A DNA stretch of 64,000 nt from Microvirga sesbaniae (lineage in GTDB: Bacteria; Pseudomonadota; Alphaproteobacteria; Rhizobiales; Beijerinckiaceae). Position numbers and translations under genes: made by a program. Numbering within the stretch: the stretch's first letter is position 1; each line of letters begins with the position of its first letter. Below the pieces are notes generated by a model. The model searched no databases, was not told the origin of the DNA, and saw nothing but the letters and a program-made list of their open reading frames with translations. The stretch is taken from contig NZ_JAMXFJ010000001.1 of NCBI RefSeq assembly GCF_025460805.1, positions 277,859 to 341,858 of the forward strand, in the 5' to 3' direction. Positions 1 through 8,634 of this stretch are shown here, piece after piece.

Positions 1-274
1 TCGTCTGCATCTGCGCGCCCGCGGCCGACAGGGCCGCCCCCACCACGACCGCCATGAGCGCGACCGGCATGCGGATGTCCCAGATCACCACGCTGGTCTG
101 GAGCGAGACCTCGGGCGAGCCCATCAGCGCCAGCACGACCTCGCGCATGGAATAGCGCGCCGGTCCCAGGCCGAGATCGGCGATCACCGAGAGGACGAGA
201 ACGAGGCCGAGCGCAAGAAGCACGAGCTTCTTGCGCTGGACGAGGACGCGGTAGGCTCCGCGTCCCTGCGGCAT
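1..274 (-). CDS. FecCD-family iron/siderophore ABC transporter permease (partial, C-terminus outside window)
   Basis: Inner-membrane permease of a ferric-siderophore or cobalamin-type ABC importer. The 91 visible N-terminal residues hold a basic start (MPQGRGAYRVLVQRKK), one long hydrophobic helix (about residues 16-36), then the FecCD hallmark stretch with WDIRMP at about 63-68 and a helix containing GAALSAAGAQMQ, matching the family pattern IR-P-R-hydrophobic-GAALA-GA-Q. It begins 28 bases after the stop of the binding-protein gene on the same strand, so the two are co-transcribed; an ATPase gene is expected beyond the window edge. The substrate cannot be read from this fragment. Confidence 0.85.
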   Translation of the reverse strand, partial: MPQGRGAYRVLVQRKKLVLLALGLVLVLSVIADLGLGPARYSMREVVLALMGSPEVSLQTSVVIWDIRMPVALMAVVVGAALSAAGAQMQT

Positions 275-302
275 GGCGATGGCGGGCGAGTGGGCCAAGG
301 GC

Positions 303-1439
303 CTATTCCTTGTCGGTGAGGGAGACCCAGTAGCCGGTCTTGTAGGGGACGGGCAGGAAGCGCTCGTAGAGCGTCTTCATGGTGGTCTCGGGATCGAGGT
401 CCTTGAACAGGTCCGGGTGCAGCCACTTGGCCATGGCCTGGATCGCGACGAACTGGTAGGGGCTGTTGTAGAACTGGTGCCAGATGGCGTGGACCCGGTT
501 GTCGCGCAGGGCCTTCACGCCGGTATAGGCGGGACGTTTCATCAGCGCGGCGAGCTTCTCCCGGGCCTTGGCCTTGTCCGCCCCGGAGCCGACGCCCACC
601 CAGGCGCCGCCCGGAACGTAGAGTTCCCAGTTCGAGCCCGTCACGATGACCTGATCCGGATTGGCCGCTATGATCTGTTCCGGGTTCACGACGCCGAAGG
701 TGCCGGGAATGATCTTGGCCGCGAGGTTCTGCCCGCCTGCAACCTCCACGAACTTGCCGAAGTTCTCGTTGCCGAAGGACATGCAGCAATCGTCGGAATA
801 GCCGGCGGCACGCTCCACCATCACGACGGGCTTCGGCGGGTTGGCCTTGGCGAGGCGCTCGGTCACGAGATCGATCTGCGCCTTGCGGAACGCGATGAAC
901 TCCTCCGCGCGCGTCTCCTTGCCGAACAGCTTGCCGATGAGGCGCATGCTCGCGTCGGTGTTCTCGAAGGGCTTCTCGCGGAAGTCCACGAAGACGACCG
1001 GGATGTCGATCTTGGCGAGCTTCTCGATGAGCTTGGCGTCGTCGGTGGCGGTCTTGGCCTCGATGTTGAGGAGGATCACGTCGGGCTTGAGGGAGACGGC
1101 CTGCTCCACGTCGAACGTGCCTTCCTTGAAGCCGCCGAAGGTGGGGATCTTGTCGATCTGCGGATACTTGGCGAGGTAGTCCCTGTAGCCGTCGAGATCC
1201 GCCTTCTGCAGGTCGTCGCGCCAGCCGACCACGCGCTTGAACGGCTGGTCGGTGTCGAGCGTGGCCACGAAGTACGTCTGGCGTCCCTCGCCGAGGATGA
1301 CCTTCTGGACGGGCGCCATCACTTCGACCTGGCGGCCGGTGATGTCGGTCACCTTGATCCTGTCGGCGGCTTGGGAGGACACGGGCAGAAGCCCGACCAG
1401 CGCCAGGGCGGCGCCGAAGACCAGCTTGGAGAGTTGCAT
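303..1439 (-). CDS. periplasmic iron/siderophore (FecB/BtuF-type) binding protein of an ABC importer
   Basis: Captures an iron complex in the periplasm and delivers it to the FecCD permease encoded just downstream. The 378-residue product starts with a Sec signal peptide (MQLSKLVFGAALALVGLLP, cleaved after the SQA-A region), followed by the class III binding-protein fold: VTDITGRQVEV and VILGEGRQ near the N-terminus, LKPDVILLN in the first lobe, NPDQVIVTGSN in the second, and a helical backbone. The reading frame stays open upstream to base 1601, but the ATG at 1439 is chosen because it begins exactly at the signal peptide. A short acidic-aromatic motif (YSDDCCMSFG) lies mid-protein. The divergent upstream gap carries AT-rich palindromes compatible with iron control. 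Iron-siderophore specificity is inferred from the family. Confidence 0.85.
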   Translation of the reverse strand: MQLSKLVFGAALALVGLLPVSSQAADRIKVTDITGRQVEVMAPVQKVILGEGRQTYFVATLDTDQPFKRVVGWRDDLQKADLDGYRDYLAKYPQIDKIPTFGGFKEGTFDVEQAVSLKPDVILLNIEAKTATDDAKLIEKLAKIDIPVVFVDFREKPFENTDASMRLIGKLFGKETRAEEFIAFRKAQIDLVTERLAKANPPKPVVMVERAAGYSDDCCMSFGNENFGKFVEVAGGQNLAAKIIPGTFGVVNPEQIIAANPDQVIVTGSNWELYVPGGAWVGVGSGADKAKAREKLAALMKRPAYTGVKALRDNRVHAIWHQFYNSPYQFVAIQAMAKWLHPDLFKDLDPETTMKTLYERFLPVPYKTGYWVSLTDKE

Positions 1440-1509
1440 GACGCGCCTCGCATCTTGAGGAAAGCGCGCACTTCCTATGTCTCGAATAGTTGCCGTGCAA
1501 GGAATATCT

Positions 1510-1584
1510 TTTAGAATATCTATAAGGAAGAGCAGTATTGGGGTAGTTTGTAATCGTTCTATTCTGCAGTTTATAATGATTATA
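1510..1584. promoter_or_regulatory. AT-rich palindromes in the divergent promoter of the iron importer (candidate Irr/Fur-type operators)
   Basis: In the 209-base gap between the importer and the methyltransferase, TTTAGAA-TAT-CTATAAG (1510-1526) matches the left half of the rhizobial Irr ICE box (TTTAGAA-N3-TTCTAAA) fully and the right half at 4 of 7 positions. TATAATGATTATA (1572-1584) is a 13-base palindrome broken only at its centre. The gap is far more AT-rich than its surroundings. The regulator identity is inferred. Confidence 0.4.
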
Positions 1585-1648
1585 GTTTGACGGTTTGGCA
1601 AATTGTGCCTAGAGGAGCGCGGAAATCACCTGCGTTCGTGAGACTTCA

Positions 1649-2431
1649 ATGAACTCGAACTACACCCTCCGGGACGAGATCCGCGACTACTGGTCCTTGC
1701 GTGCGCCGACCTTCGACGAGCAGGTCGGTCACGAGATCTTCTCGGAGGAGGAACGGGAGGCCTGGCGCGATCTCTTCCGGCGCCATCTCGGTCCGGGCCA
1801 GGGCCGGAAGGCTCTCGATCTCGCCAGCGGCACGGGCGTGATCTCCCACCTTCTGCATGGCCTCGGCTTCACCGTCACGGGTCTCGACTGGTCGGACGCG
1901 ATGCTGACGCAGGCCCGCGCCAAGGCGGCCAGGCGCGGCGCCGAGATCCGCTTCGTCATGGGTGATGCGGAACGTACCCTGGAGCAGCCGGAGAGCTACG
2001 ACGTGCTCGTCACGCGCCATCTTGTCTGGACGCTGGTCGATCCGAAGGCGGCCTTCCGGGAGTGGCATTCCCTCCTCAAGCCTGGCGGACGTCTGCTGGT
2101 TATCGACGGCGATTTCGTGTCGGATACGATCGTCAAGCGCATGATCCGTTTCGTCGAGAAGCTGGTGCCGGGGCTCGCCGGGGCCTCGCACGCGCCCAAT
2201 GCCATGCGCGAAACCCATGAACGCATCCTGAGACGCGTCTACTTCTCCAAGGGAGCGCGGGCGGAGGAGGTCGCCGGGCTGCTGCGCGAGGCGGGTTTCT
2301 CCCGGACGCTCATCGACCGCGATCTCAAGCCGATCCACCGGGCGCAGGCGAAGAACCTGCCGCTGCTCAGGGGGCTGGAGCGCGCGACGCAGCATCGCTA
2401 TGCGGTTCTCGCCGTGAAGGCCTCAACCTGA
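1649..2431 (+). CDS. class I SAM-dependent methyltransferase
   Basis: A 260-residue soluble methyltransferase. Motif I is ALDLASGTG at about residues 55-63, the acidic residue ending strand 2 is in VTGLDWSDAML (about 75-85), motif II lies at FVMGDAE, and the post-motif LKPGGRLLVIDGD (about 145-157) is typical of the Methyltransf_11 group. The substrate is unknown. It is transcribed divergently from the iron-importer genes across a 209-base gap with AT-rich palindromes, so shared iron regulation is possible; methyltransferases of this class are sometimes found with siderophore uptake loci. The ATG at 1649 is the first in-frame start and gives a family-typical N-terminus (helical TLRDEIRDYWSLRAPTFD). 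Confidence 0.8.
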   Translation: MNSNYTLRDEIRDYWSLRAPTFDEQVGHEIFSEEEREAWRDLFRRHLGPGQGRKALDLASGTGVISHLLHGLGFTVTGLDWSDAMLTQARAKAARRGAEIRFVMGDAERTLEQPESYDVLVTRHLVWTLVDPKAAFREWHSLLKPGGRLLVIDGDFVSDTIVKRMIRFVEKLVPGLAGASHAPNAMRETHERILRRVYFSKGARAEEVAGLLREAGFSRTLIDRDLKPIHRAQAKNLPLLRGLERATQHRYAVLAVKAST

Positions 2432-2515
2432 CGAGCCATCGGCTGCCTGGCCGGAGCATGCTCTCCCGAGGCCCCCTGCGGAACCGTGTCGGGGGACGAT
2501 GCCGCGGGATGTCCT

Positions 2516-3523
2516 CTACCCCGCGAGGAAGCCCGCCAGCGCCCGCGGGTCCACGTTGCCGCCGCTGATGATGATGCCGACCCGCTTGCCCCGGCAGGGC
2601 ACGACATCGTGAAGCGCCGCCGCCGCCGCCAGGCAGCCGGTCGGTTCGACCACGATCTTCATGCGCTCGGCGAAGAAGCGCATGGTGTCCACGAGCTGGG
2701 CGTCCGACACGGTGAGGATGTCGTCGACCAGGGCGCGCATGATGGGAAAGGTCTTGTTGCCCACATAGGTCGTCTGCGCGCCGTCCGCGATGGTGGCCGG
2801 CACGGGGATCCGGACGATGGATCCCGTGCGGAAGGATTGCTGCGCGTCATTGCCGGCTTCCGGCTCGATCCCGAAGATCCGGCAATCGGGCGAGAGCGCC
2901 TTCGACGCGAGCGCCGAGCCGGCCAGCAGGCCGCCGCCGCCCACGCAGACGAGCAGCATGTCGAGGGGGCCGACCTCTTCGATCAGCTCCTTCGCGGCCG
3001 TGCCCTGGCCGGCGATCACGTCCTCGTGGTCATAAGGCGGGATGAGCGTGAGGCCGCGCTCCTGCGACAGCTTGCGCCCGATCGCTTCGCGGTCCTCCTT
3101 GTAGCGGTCGTAGAGCACCACCTCGCCGCCATAGCCCTTGGTGGCCGCGACCTTCATGGCCGGAGCATCCTGCGGCATGATGATGACGGTCGGCACGTCC
3201 TGGAGCTGTCCGGCATAGGCGATGGCCTGGGCATGGTTGCCGGAGGAGAATGCGACGACGCCGCGCTGGCGCGCATCGGGGGACAGCCTGGCGATCGCGT
3301 TGTAGGCGCCGCGGAACTTGAAGGCGCCGCCGCGCTGGAGGTTCTCGGCCTTGAAGAAGAGCCGGCCGCCCGTCCGCTCATCGGCGGTGCGGGAGGTCAG
3401 AACCGGCGTTCGGTGGGCCACCCCGTCGATGCGCCACGCCGCCGTGATCACATCGTCGTAGGTCGGCAGATTCACGGAGGCAGGCGCGACGGCGTCGAAG
3501 GCTTGCGGGGTCTGCGCGTTCAT
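2516..3523 (-). CDS. PLP-dependent threonine/serine dehydratase family (possibly threo-3-hydroxyaspartate ammonia-lyase)
   Basis: A fold-type II PLP enzyme of 335 residues that probably deaminates a hydroxy-amino acid. The PLP lysine sits in GAFKFRGAYNA, the phosphate/substrate loop is SSGNHAQA, the glycine loop is VGGGGLLAG, and the C-terminal IISGGNVD replaces the serine-binding loop of biosynthetic enzymes. There is no C-terminal ACT domain, so this is a catabolic or short-form enzyme rather than the feedback-regulated IlvA. Threo-3-hydroxyaspartate ammonia-lyase, threonine dehydratase and serine racemase share this layout and cannot be separated here. A TTG at 3556 would add 11 residues; the ATG at 3523 is preferred. 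It stands alone, convergent with the methyltransferase. Confidence 0.8.
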   Translation of the reverse strand: MNAQTPQAFDAVAPASVNLPTYDDVITAAWRIDGVAHRTPVLTSRTADERTGGRLFFKAENLQRGGAFKFRGAYNAIARLSPDARQRGVVAFSSGNHAQAIAYAGQLQDVPTVIIMPQDAPAMKVAATKGYGGEVVLYDRYKEDREAIGRKLSQERGLTLIPPYDHEDVIAGQGTAAKELIEEVGPLDMLLVCVGGGGLLAGSALASKALSPDCRIFGIEPEAGNDAQQSFRTGSIVRIPVPATIADGAQTTYVGNKTFPIMRALVDDILTVSDAQLVDTMRFFAERMKIVVEPTGCLAAAAALHDVVPCRGKRVGIIISGGNVDPRALAGFLAG

Positions 3524-3663
3524 TCGATCTCTCACGCTTCTTGAGGCTTCGGACAAGCCCTTGCGCCTCCCATGCGCAAGGCCCAGCTTTGACTTTGTTC
3601 ATAGCAATTCCGGACTAACCTTGTCACCTCTGCGGCATTTTTAAGGGCCGGCGGCTCTTTGGG

Positions 3664-3745
3664 GCTAGAGCACCGATCCCGAGAGTGGGCCCGCTTCGGG
3701 GATCGCTTGCGAGGCGCCATTCTTGACCGGCGCGTCGCTGATGCG
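3664..3745. repeat. degenerate family B palindromic repeat
   Basis: The 347-base gap 3524-3870 holds a worn copy of the AAAGTGG/GATGC repeat seen at 11964, 26917 and 46944 (here gagcaccgatcc, agagtgggccc, ttgaccggcgcgtcg), followed by the two tandem palindromes at 3820. Nothing else is recognisable. Confidence 0.45.
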
Positions 3746-3819
3746 GCCCTCCGGGTCCGTAGGATGCGCTCTCGGGGCCAAAGCCCGCCGGCGGCGGAAC
3801 AGCGGTCCGCTCTGACCGT

Positions 3820-3858
3820 TCATGCTTATCAGGCATGGTTCATGCCGATCCGGCATGA
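3820..3858. promoter_or_regulatory. two tandem palindromes upstream of the hemerythrin gene (candidate operator)
   Basis: TCATGC-N7-GCATG (3820-3837) is followed by the perfect palindrome TCATGCC-N5-GGCATGA (3840-3858). The centres are 20 bases apart, about two helical turns, and the second ends 12 bases before the ATG at 3871. The second half-site abuts the ribosome-binding region (gagagg), so either repressor binding or an RNA hairpin occluding translation would fit. Confidence 0.4.
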
Positions 3859-3870
3859 GAGGAGGCCCCC

Positions 3871-4899
3871 ATGGAATTGTGGCAGATGGTTGTGGCGGAC
3901 CACGCGAACATCGAAGAGCTCTGCCGCGAGGTGCTGCGGGCGACGGGGAGCGGGCCCAACAGCCGCGCCGAACTTTTCGCCGATCTCCAGGACGAGCTGG
4001 AACGGCATATCGCCGCGCAGCAGAACGTGCTCTATCCCGCCCTGTCGGGACATGAGCGCACGGCGACCTATCTGGCCGATCTCGAAGGCAAGCAGGACGA
4101 GATCCTCCGGGAGCTCGACAGGCTCGCCGCCCGGCCCGACAAGGACAGCGCCGACTGGGCTTCCGACTTCAAGGACCTCACCGGTTCGATCCGCCACGCG
4201 TTCACCCTGGAGGAGAACGGCGTGATGATCGTCGCCCGGGGGGCATTTTCCCCGCCCGAGCTCAAGCACCTCTGGCGCCGGTACGAGCGCGAGCGGATCG
4301 CCTCCTACGAGGCCGAGCGCTGGCATATGCCGCAAGTCATGATGCCGAGCCGCTACGGTCTTCCGACAGGAACCGTGTTCGGCGTCCTCGGCGGTCTTGC
4401 GGCCCTCGGGGCGGGGGCGCTTCTGTGGTCCATGACCCGGTCCGGCCACACGGGCTCGCGCCAGACCAGGTCGGTGCATGTGCCGCCCCGGCGTCCGCAG
4501 CCGCCATTCCCGCTCGAGAGCGGGGTCATCGACCGCAGCCTGGAGGGCTCCCGTCGCGGCATGGTGGACCGAACCGGCTCGGGAGCCCGCACCGACCGGA
4601 CGGGAAGCCCGCCGTCGAGCCCGGCCGGCACGCAGCAGGGTCTGGGATCGGACCCGGGGGACGATGCGCTCCTGCATGGCGCCGGCTTGGCTTCTCCGGC
4701 GCCGGGCGGAAGCCCGTCGGACGACACCTGGTTCTCATCCGCTCATCCGCCGCGCGCGCCGTCGGGCCTCTCGACGCCGCTGCAGCCGGGCGGCACGCTG
4801 CCGGCCGGAAGCCCGGGGACGTCCGCGGGCTCGATCGGCACCGGCGGCGCACCGACAGGGGGCGCGGGATCCGGATCGTTGAAGCAGGATGGGCGGTAG
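3871..4899 (+). CDS. hemerythrin HHE-domain protein with membrane anchor and Pro/Gly/Ser-rich tail
   Basis: N-terminal hemerythrin-like domain (about residues 1-145) with the metal-ligand pattern VADHANIEEL, a second histidine in ELERHIAAQQNVLYPAL and RHAFTLEENGVM, typical of Pfam HHE cation-binding proteins that bind a di-iron centre for O2, NO or redox sensing. A single membrane span follows at about 166-186 (TVFGVLGGLAALGAGALLW), then about 150 residues of low complexity rich in Pro, Gly and Ser. The tail is unusual: most bacterial hemerythrins are single-domain soluble proteins. With one span and no signal peptide, the HHE domain is expected in the cytoplasm and the tail outside, though this is not proven. 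The upstream tandem palindromes suggest regulation. Confidence 0.7.
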   Translation: MELWQMVVADHANIEELCREVLRATGSGPNSRAELFADLQDELERHIAAQQNVLYPALSGHERTATYLADLEGKQDEILRELDRLAARPDKDSADWASDFKDLTGSIRHAFTLEENGVMIVARGAFSPPELKHLWRRYERERIASYEAERWHMPQVMMPSRYGLPTGTVFGVLGGLAALGAGALLWSMTRSGHTGSRQTRSVHVPPRRPQPPFPLESGVIDRSLEGSRRGMVDRTGSGARTDRTGSPPSSPAGTQQGLGSDPGDDALLHGAGLASPAPGGSPSDDTWFSSAHPPRAPSGLSTPLQPGGTLPAGSPGTSAGSIGTGGAPTGGAGSGSLKQDGR

Positions 4900-4907
4900 A
4901 GCCTCGG

Positions 4908-5271
4908 GCGTGAAAAGTGGACACCACTTTCGGGATTCATCCGAGGCTCCTTCTCTTGACCGGCGCATCGTGCGAGCTTTCGGGTCCGCTGAGCGTCGGA
5001 CGATCGGGATGGCCGGCACGAGGCGGGTGATGACCGGCCGGCCATGACATGGGAGGTTTCGACCGTGACGGGAGGGTGCCACCTTCTCCCCGTCATCACC
5101 GGGCTCGTCCCGGTGATCCCGATTCTTCGAGGCGCGGCGCTTTTCCACACGTCATGGCCGGCACAAGGCCGGCCATGACGTGTGGAGGGTGTCATCACCG
5201 GGCTTGTTCCGGTGATTCCGACTGGGTCCGTCCGATCAGACGGCGATGATTCGGCTCATGAGAGCCTCCCG
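4908..5271. repeat. repeat cluster: family B copy then family A copies
   Basis: The gene-free stretch 4900-5271 consists of a family B core (AAAAGTGG-ACA-CCACTTT at about 4913-4931) and several family A palindromes: a degenerate one at 5008-5050, then a CATCACCGGG...CCCGGTGAT arm pair at about 5094-5121, a GCCGG-loop-CCGGC inverted repeat at about 5154-5180, and a third arm pair to 5225. Frames such as ITGLVPVIP and GMAGTRPAMT are the translation of this repeat, not proteins. It may also serve as terminator for the converging genes on both sides. Confidence 0.8.
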
Positions 5272-7767
5272 TCAGGTTTTCGGGAGAGCGTAGGCGATCA
5301 CGTAATCGCCCGCCTTGGTGCCGAGCGAACCATGACCGCCCGCCACCACGAGCAGGTATTGCCGTCCGTCGGCGCCGGTATAGGTCATCGGCGTCGCCTG
5401 GCCGCCGGCGGGAAGCCGCGCCTCCCAGAGCTGGGCGCCGTTGGAGACGTCATAGGCGCGGACGTAATAGTCGATGGTGCCCGAGAGGAACGCGACGCCG
5501 CCTCCCGTCATCATCGGGCCGCCGAGATTGGGCACGCCCATCGGGAAGGGGAGCGGGACAGGCGAGGCGTCGCGCACGGTGCCGTTCTTGTGCTTCCAGA
5601 GGATCTTGCCGGTGGTGAGGTCGGCGGCCGCCACGTAGCCCCAGGGCGGCGCCTGGCAGGGAACGCCGAGCGCCGACGTGAAGGCGGAGAGCTTCACGGC
5701 GAACGGCGCGCCGAAATTCTCGTTCAGGGCCGGCAGGCTGCTCTCCGGCCGGTTCTCGCCCTGAACATAGAGCGTTTTGTCGTCCTGACGCGGCACGAGC
5801 TGCGACACGAAGGCGATGTAGGTCGGCGTCGTGAACGCGATCTGCCGCTCCGGATCGACCGCGACGCTGCCCCAGTTGAACACGCCGAAATTGCCCGGAT
5901 AGACCAGGGTGCCCTGGAGGGAGGGCGGCGTGTAGCGGCCCTCGTAACGCAGCTTCTTGAACGCGATCCGGCAGGCGAGCTGATCGAACATCGTCGCGCC
6001 CCACATGTCGCGCTCGGTGAGCGGCGGCGGATCGTAGGACAGGGCCGAGACGGGCTGCGTCGGCGCGGTCCGGTCGCCCTGGGCGGCGCCCTGCGGGGCG
6101 GGCTTCTCGGTGACCGGCAGGACGGGCTGGCCGGTGCGCCGGTCGAGCACGTAGAGCTCTCCCTGCTTGGTCGGCTGGACGAGAGCCGGCACCGTCTGTC
6201 CGCCGATTGTCAGGTCGACGAGGCTCGGCTGGGACGGGACGTCGTAATCCCACAGATCGTGGTGGACGGTCTGGAAGACCCAGCGCAGCTGACCTGTCGC
6301 GATGTCGAGCGCCACGACCGAGGAGGAGAACCGGTCCACATTGGCGCTGCGGTTGCCGCCCCACTGATCCGGCGGCTGGTTGCCGAGCGGGATGTAGATG
6401 AGGCCCAGGGCTTCGTCGACGCTGGAGATCGACCAGGAATTGGGCGAGTTGGGGACATAGGTTTCGCCCGGTGCGATCGGCGTGGTCACGTCGGGCCGGC
6501 CCGAATCCCAGTTCCACGCCAGCGCGCCCGTGTTCACGTCGAAGGCGCGGATGACGCCGGACTGCTCGCTCGTCGACACGTTGTCGAGCACGGTGCCGCC
6601 GACGATGATCAGGTTTTTCGCGATGGCGGGCGGCGAGGTGGAGTAATAGGCGCCCGGATTGACGTTGGGCATGTTGGCCCAGAGATTGATCTGCCCCGTG
6701 CCGCCGCCGAAGGCCGTGCAGACGGCGCCGTTGTCAGGGTTCAGCGCGATCAGGCGGCCGTCCGCTGTGGGCATGAAGAGCTTCGTCGGACAATTGTCGG
6801 CGGGCGGGCGTTCGCTGGCCGCCACGGGCAGGTCCGGCAGCGGAGAGGCGGTCGCGACCGGCGCAGGCGCCGGCACGGGCGCTGCCGCGGCGGCGCCATT
6901 GCCGCGGTAGTAGGAGAGGCCGCGGCAGGTGAGATGCTGGAGGGCGAGCTCGCCGCGGATCTTCGGATCGTAGCGCCAGACCTCCCGGCCCGTCGTGTCG
7001 TCGAGCGCGATGATCGATTGATGCGGCGTGCACAGGAAGAGGCGATTGCCGAACTTGAGCGGCGTGACCTGGAACGTGGTCTCCTCCGGGTCGCCGGGAC
7101 GGCCCCGCACGTCGCCGGTGCGATAGGTCCAGGCTTCCTGGAGCTGGGCCGCGTTGGCCGGGGTGATCTGGTTGAGCGGCGAGTAGCGCTGGCCGTAGGC
7201 CGTGCGCCCATAGGCATGCCATTCGCCGGGCGGGACGCCGAGCGCATCGTCGGGCACCTCCGCCCGCGGCCCCGGCGCCGTGCCGTCGATTCGCGTGGGA
7301 TCGGTGAACCAGGAGGCCGCCGCGACCGCGAGGGCGATGGCCAGGATGCCCGTCAGCGGCAGCCCCGCGCCCCGGAAGGCGGAGACGGGTCGCACGGCCT
7401 CGTCGCGATGGTCCGATGCGGTGCTGCGCCGATGGGTCAGATGGCGCGTGACCCAGGGCGTGAGCAGCAGAAAGCCGAGCAGGAACACCACGTCGCCGCG
7501 CGCCGCCAGGGGCCACCAGTGCAGACCCACCTCCCACAAGGCCCAGCCGAGGGTACCGGCGACGACGAGTGCATAGACCCACAGGGCAGCGGGCCGTCGC
7601 GCCAGGAGGAGGATGCCGGTCAGGACAAAGCCGACGGCCGCGATCAGGTAGTACCAGGATCCGCCAAGCGTGATCAGCCATGCGCCTCCGACGGCGAGGG
7701 CGAGTCCGATCAGGAGCGTCAGGACGGCCGCGCCGATGAGAACAGGACTGCGTCCCTGGCCAGGCAT
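5272..7767 (-). CDS. gcd: membrane-bound PQQ-dependent glucose dehydrogenase (glucose/quinate/shikimate family)
   Basis: Oxidises glucose to gluconolactone at the periplasmic face and passes electrons to ubiquinone. The 831-residue length fits the family (about 800). Five hydrophobic helices occupy roughly residues 8-155, ending in SWFTDPTRIDGT, followed by the eight-bladed PQQ propeller: PGEWHAYGRTAYGQRYSPL opens the domain, CTPHQSIIALD contains the His equivalent to the PQQ-contacting His of E. coli Gcd, NPGAYYSTSPP and VHHDLWDYDVPSQP are family signatures, and GYVAAADLTTGKILWKHK is a late blade. An insertion rich in Ala/Pro (PVPAPAPVATASP) lies in the propeller. No PQQ biosynthesis gene (pqqA-E) is in the window, so cofactor supply must come from elsewhere. 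Quinate or shikimate as substrate is not excluded. Confidence 0.92.
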   Translation of the reverse strand: MPGQGRSPVLIGAAVLTLLIGLALAVGGAWLITLGGSWYYLIAAVGFVLTGILLLARRPAALWVYALVVAGTLGWALWEVGLHWWPLAARGDVVFLLGFLLLTPWVTRHLTHRRSTASDHRDEAVRPVSAFRGAGLPLTGILAIALAVAAASWFTDPTRIDGTAPGPRAEVPDDALGVPPGEWHAYGRTAYGQRYSPLNQITPANAAQLQEAWTYRTGDVRGRPGDPEETTFQVTPLKFGNRLFLCTPHQSIIALDDTTGREVWRYDPKIRGELALQHLTCRGLSYYRGNGAAAAAPVPAPAPVATASPLPDLPVAASERPPADNCPTKLFMPTADGRLIALNPDNGAVCTAFGGGTGQINLWANMPNVNPGAYYSTSPPAIAKNLIIVGGTVLDNVSTSEQSGVIRAFDVNTGALAWNWDSGRPDVTTPIAPGETYVPNSPNSWSISSVDEALGLIYIPLGNQPPDQWGGNRSANVDRFSSSVVALDIATGQLRWVFQTVHHDLWDYDVPSQPSLVDLTIGGQTVPALVQPTKQGELYVLDRRTGQPVLPVTEKPAPQGAAQGDRTAPTQPVSALSYDPPPLTERDMWGATMFDQLACRIAFKKLRYEGRYTPPSLQGTLVYPGNFGVFNWGSVAVDPERQIAFTTPTYIAFVSQLVPRQDDKTLYVQGENRPESSLPALNENFGAPFAVKLSAFTSALGVPCQAPPWGYVAAADLTTGKILWKHKNGTVRDASPVPLPFPMGVPNLGGPMMTGGGVAFLSGTIDYYVRAYDVSNGAQLWEARLPAGGQATPMTYTGADGRQYLLVVAGGHGSLGTKAGDYVIAYALPKT

Positions 7768-7860
7768 GACATCACTCCCTCGGACATTCGGCTTCCAACG
7801 ACAGGTAAGCGGAAATGTTTCATAAGGATGCGAGGTAAAGGGAGCCGCGATGCAGCCCTG

Positions 7861-8634
7861 CTATGTCTCCTTGACATTCGTTCCCCAGCGCCGGTGCAGG
7901 AAGCGCTCCCAGGGCGAGAACAGCAGGCGGTCGACGAGAAGTCCGATGACGACGATCACGATCATGATGCCGATCACCTGCTCCATGGCATTGAGCTCGC
8001 GGCCGTAATGGAGCAGATGGCCGAGGCCGAAGCCGGTGAGGATCGTCACGTAGATCTCCGCCGCCATCAGCGAGCGCCACGCGAACGCCCATCCCTGCTT
8101 CATGCCGCTGACCAGGAAGGGAAGCGAGGCCGGGAGGATGACGCGCGTCCACTTGTGGAAGCCCTCCGACCCCATGGTGCGCGCCGCCCGTGCATAGATC
8201 GGCGGGATGTTGCGCGCTCCGTGATCGGTCGCGATGATCACGGACCAGACGGTGCCCATGATCACGACGAACAGCATCGCGCCTTCCGTCTGGCCGAACC
8301 AGACGAGCGCCAGCGGCACCCAGCAGACGCTCGGCAGGGTCTGGAACCCGAGGGCGAGCGATCCGATCGTGTCTTCGAGAACCTGGGTCGTGCTGGTCAG
8401 CAGACCCAGGGGCAGGCCGATCACCACGCCGGCCGCATAGCCGATCAGAAGCCGCTTGAGCGTCACCCAGGTCGACTCGATCAGCGTTCCATCGAGCAGC
8501 GCGCCCCAGATGTACTCGGCCACGAAAACGGGCGAGGGGAGAAGCACGATCGACCAGCGCCCGCTGCGCACGGCGAGTTCCCACAGGCCGGTCAGCATGG
8601 CGAAGAACAGGAGGGCGACGGCGAGACGCTTCAT
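7861..8634 (-). CDS. ABC transporter permease, sulfonate/nitrate/taurine (SsuC/TauC) family
   Basis: Inner-membrane permease of 257 residues with about six hydrophobic helices. The BPD_transp_1 coupling loop is recognisable at EGFHKWTRVILPASLPFLVSGMKQGWAFAWRSLMAAEI (EAA-type loop, about residues 165-200; quoted in part). It is last in a three-gene operon, with its ATG overlapping the stop of the ATPase gene (TCAT at 8631-8634). The pair with a SsuA-like binding protein argues for an organosulfonate or related small anion; the true substrate is not visible. Confidence 0.88.
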   Translation of the reverse strand: MKRLAVALLFFAMLTGLWELAVRSGRWSIVLLPSPVFVAEYIWGALLDGTLIESTWVTLKRLLIGYAAGVVIGLPLGLLTSTTQVLEDTIGSLALGFQTLPSVCWVPLALVWFGQTEGAMLFVVIMGTVWSVIIATDHGARNIPPIYARAARTMGSEGFHKWTRVILPASLPFLVSGMKQGWAFAWRSLMAAEIYVTILTGFGLGHLLHYGRELNAMEQVIGIMIVIVVIGLLVDRLLFSPWERFLHRRWGTNVKET

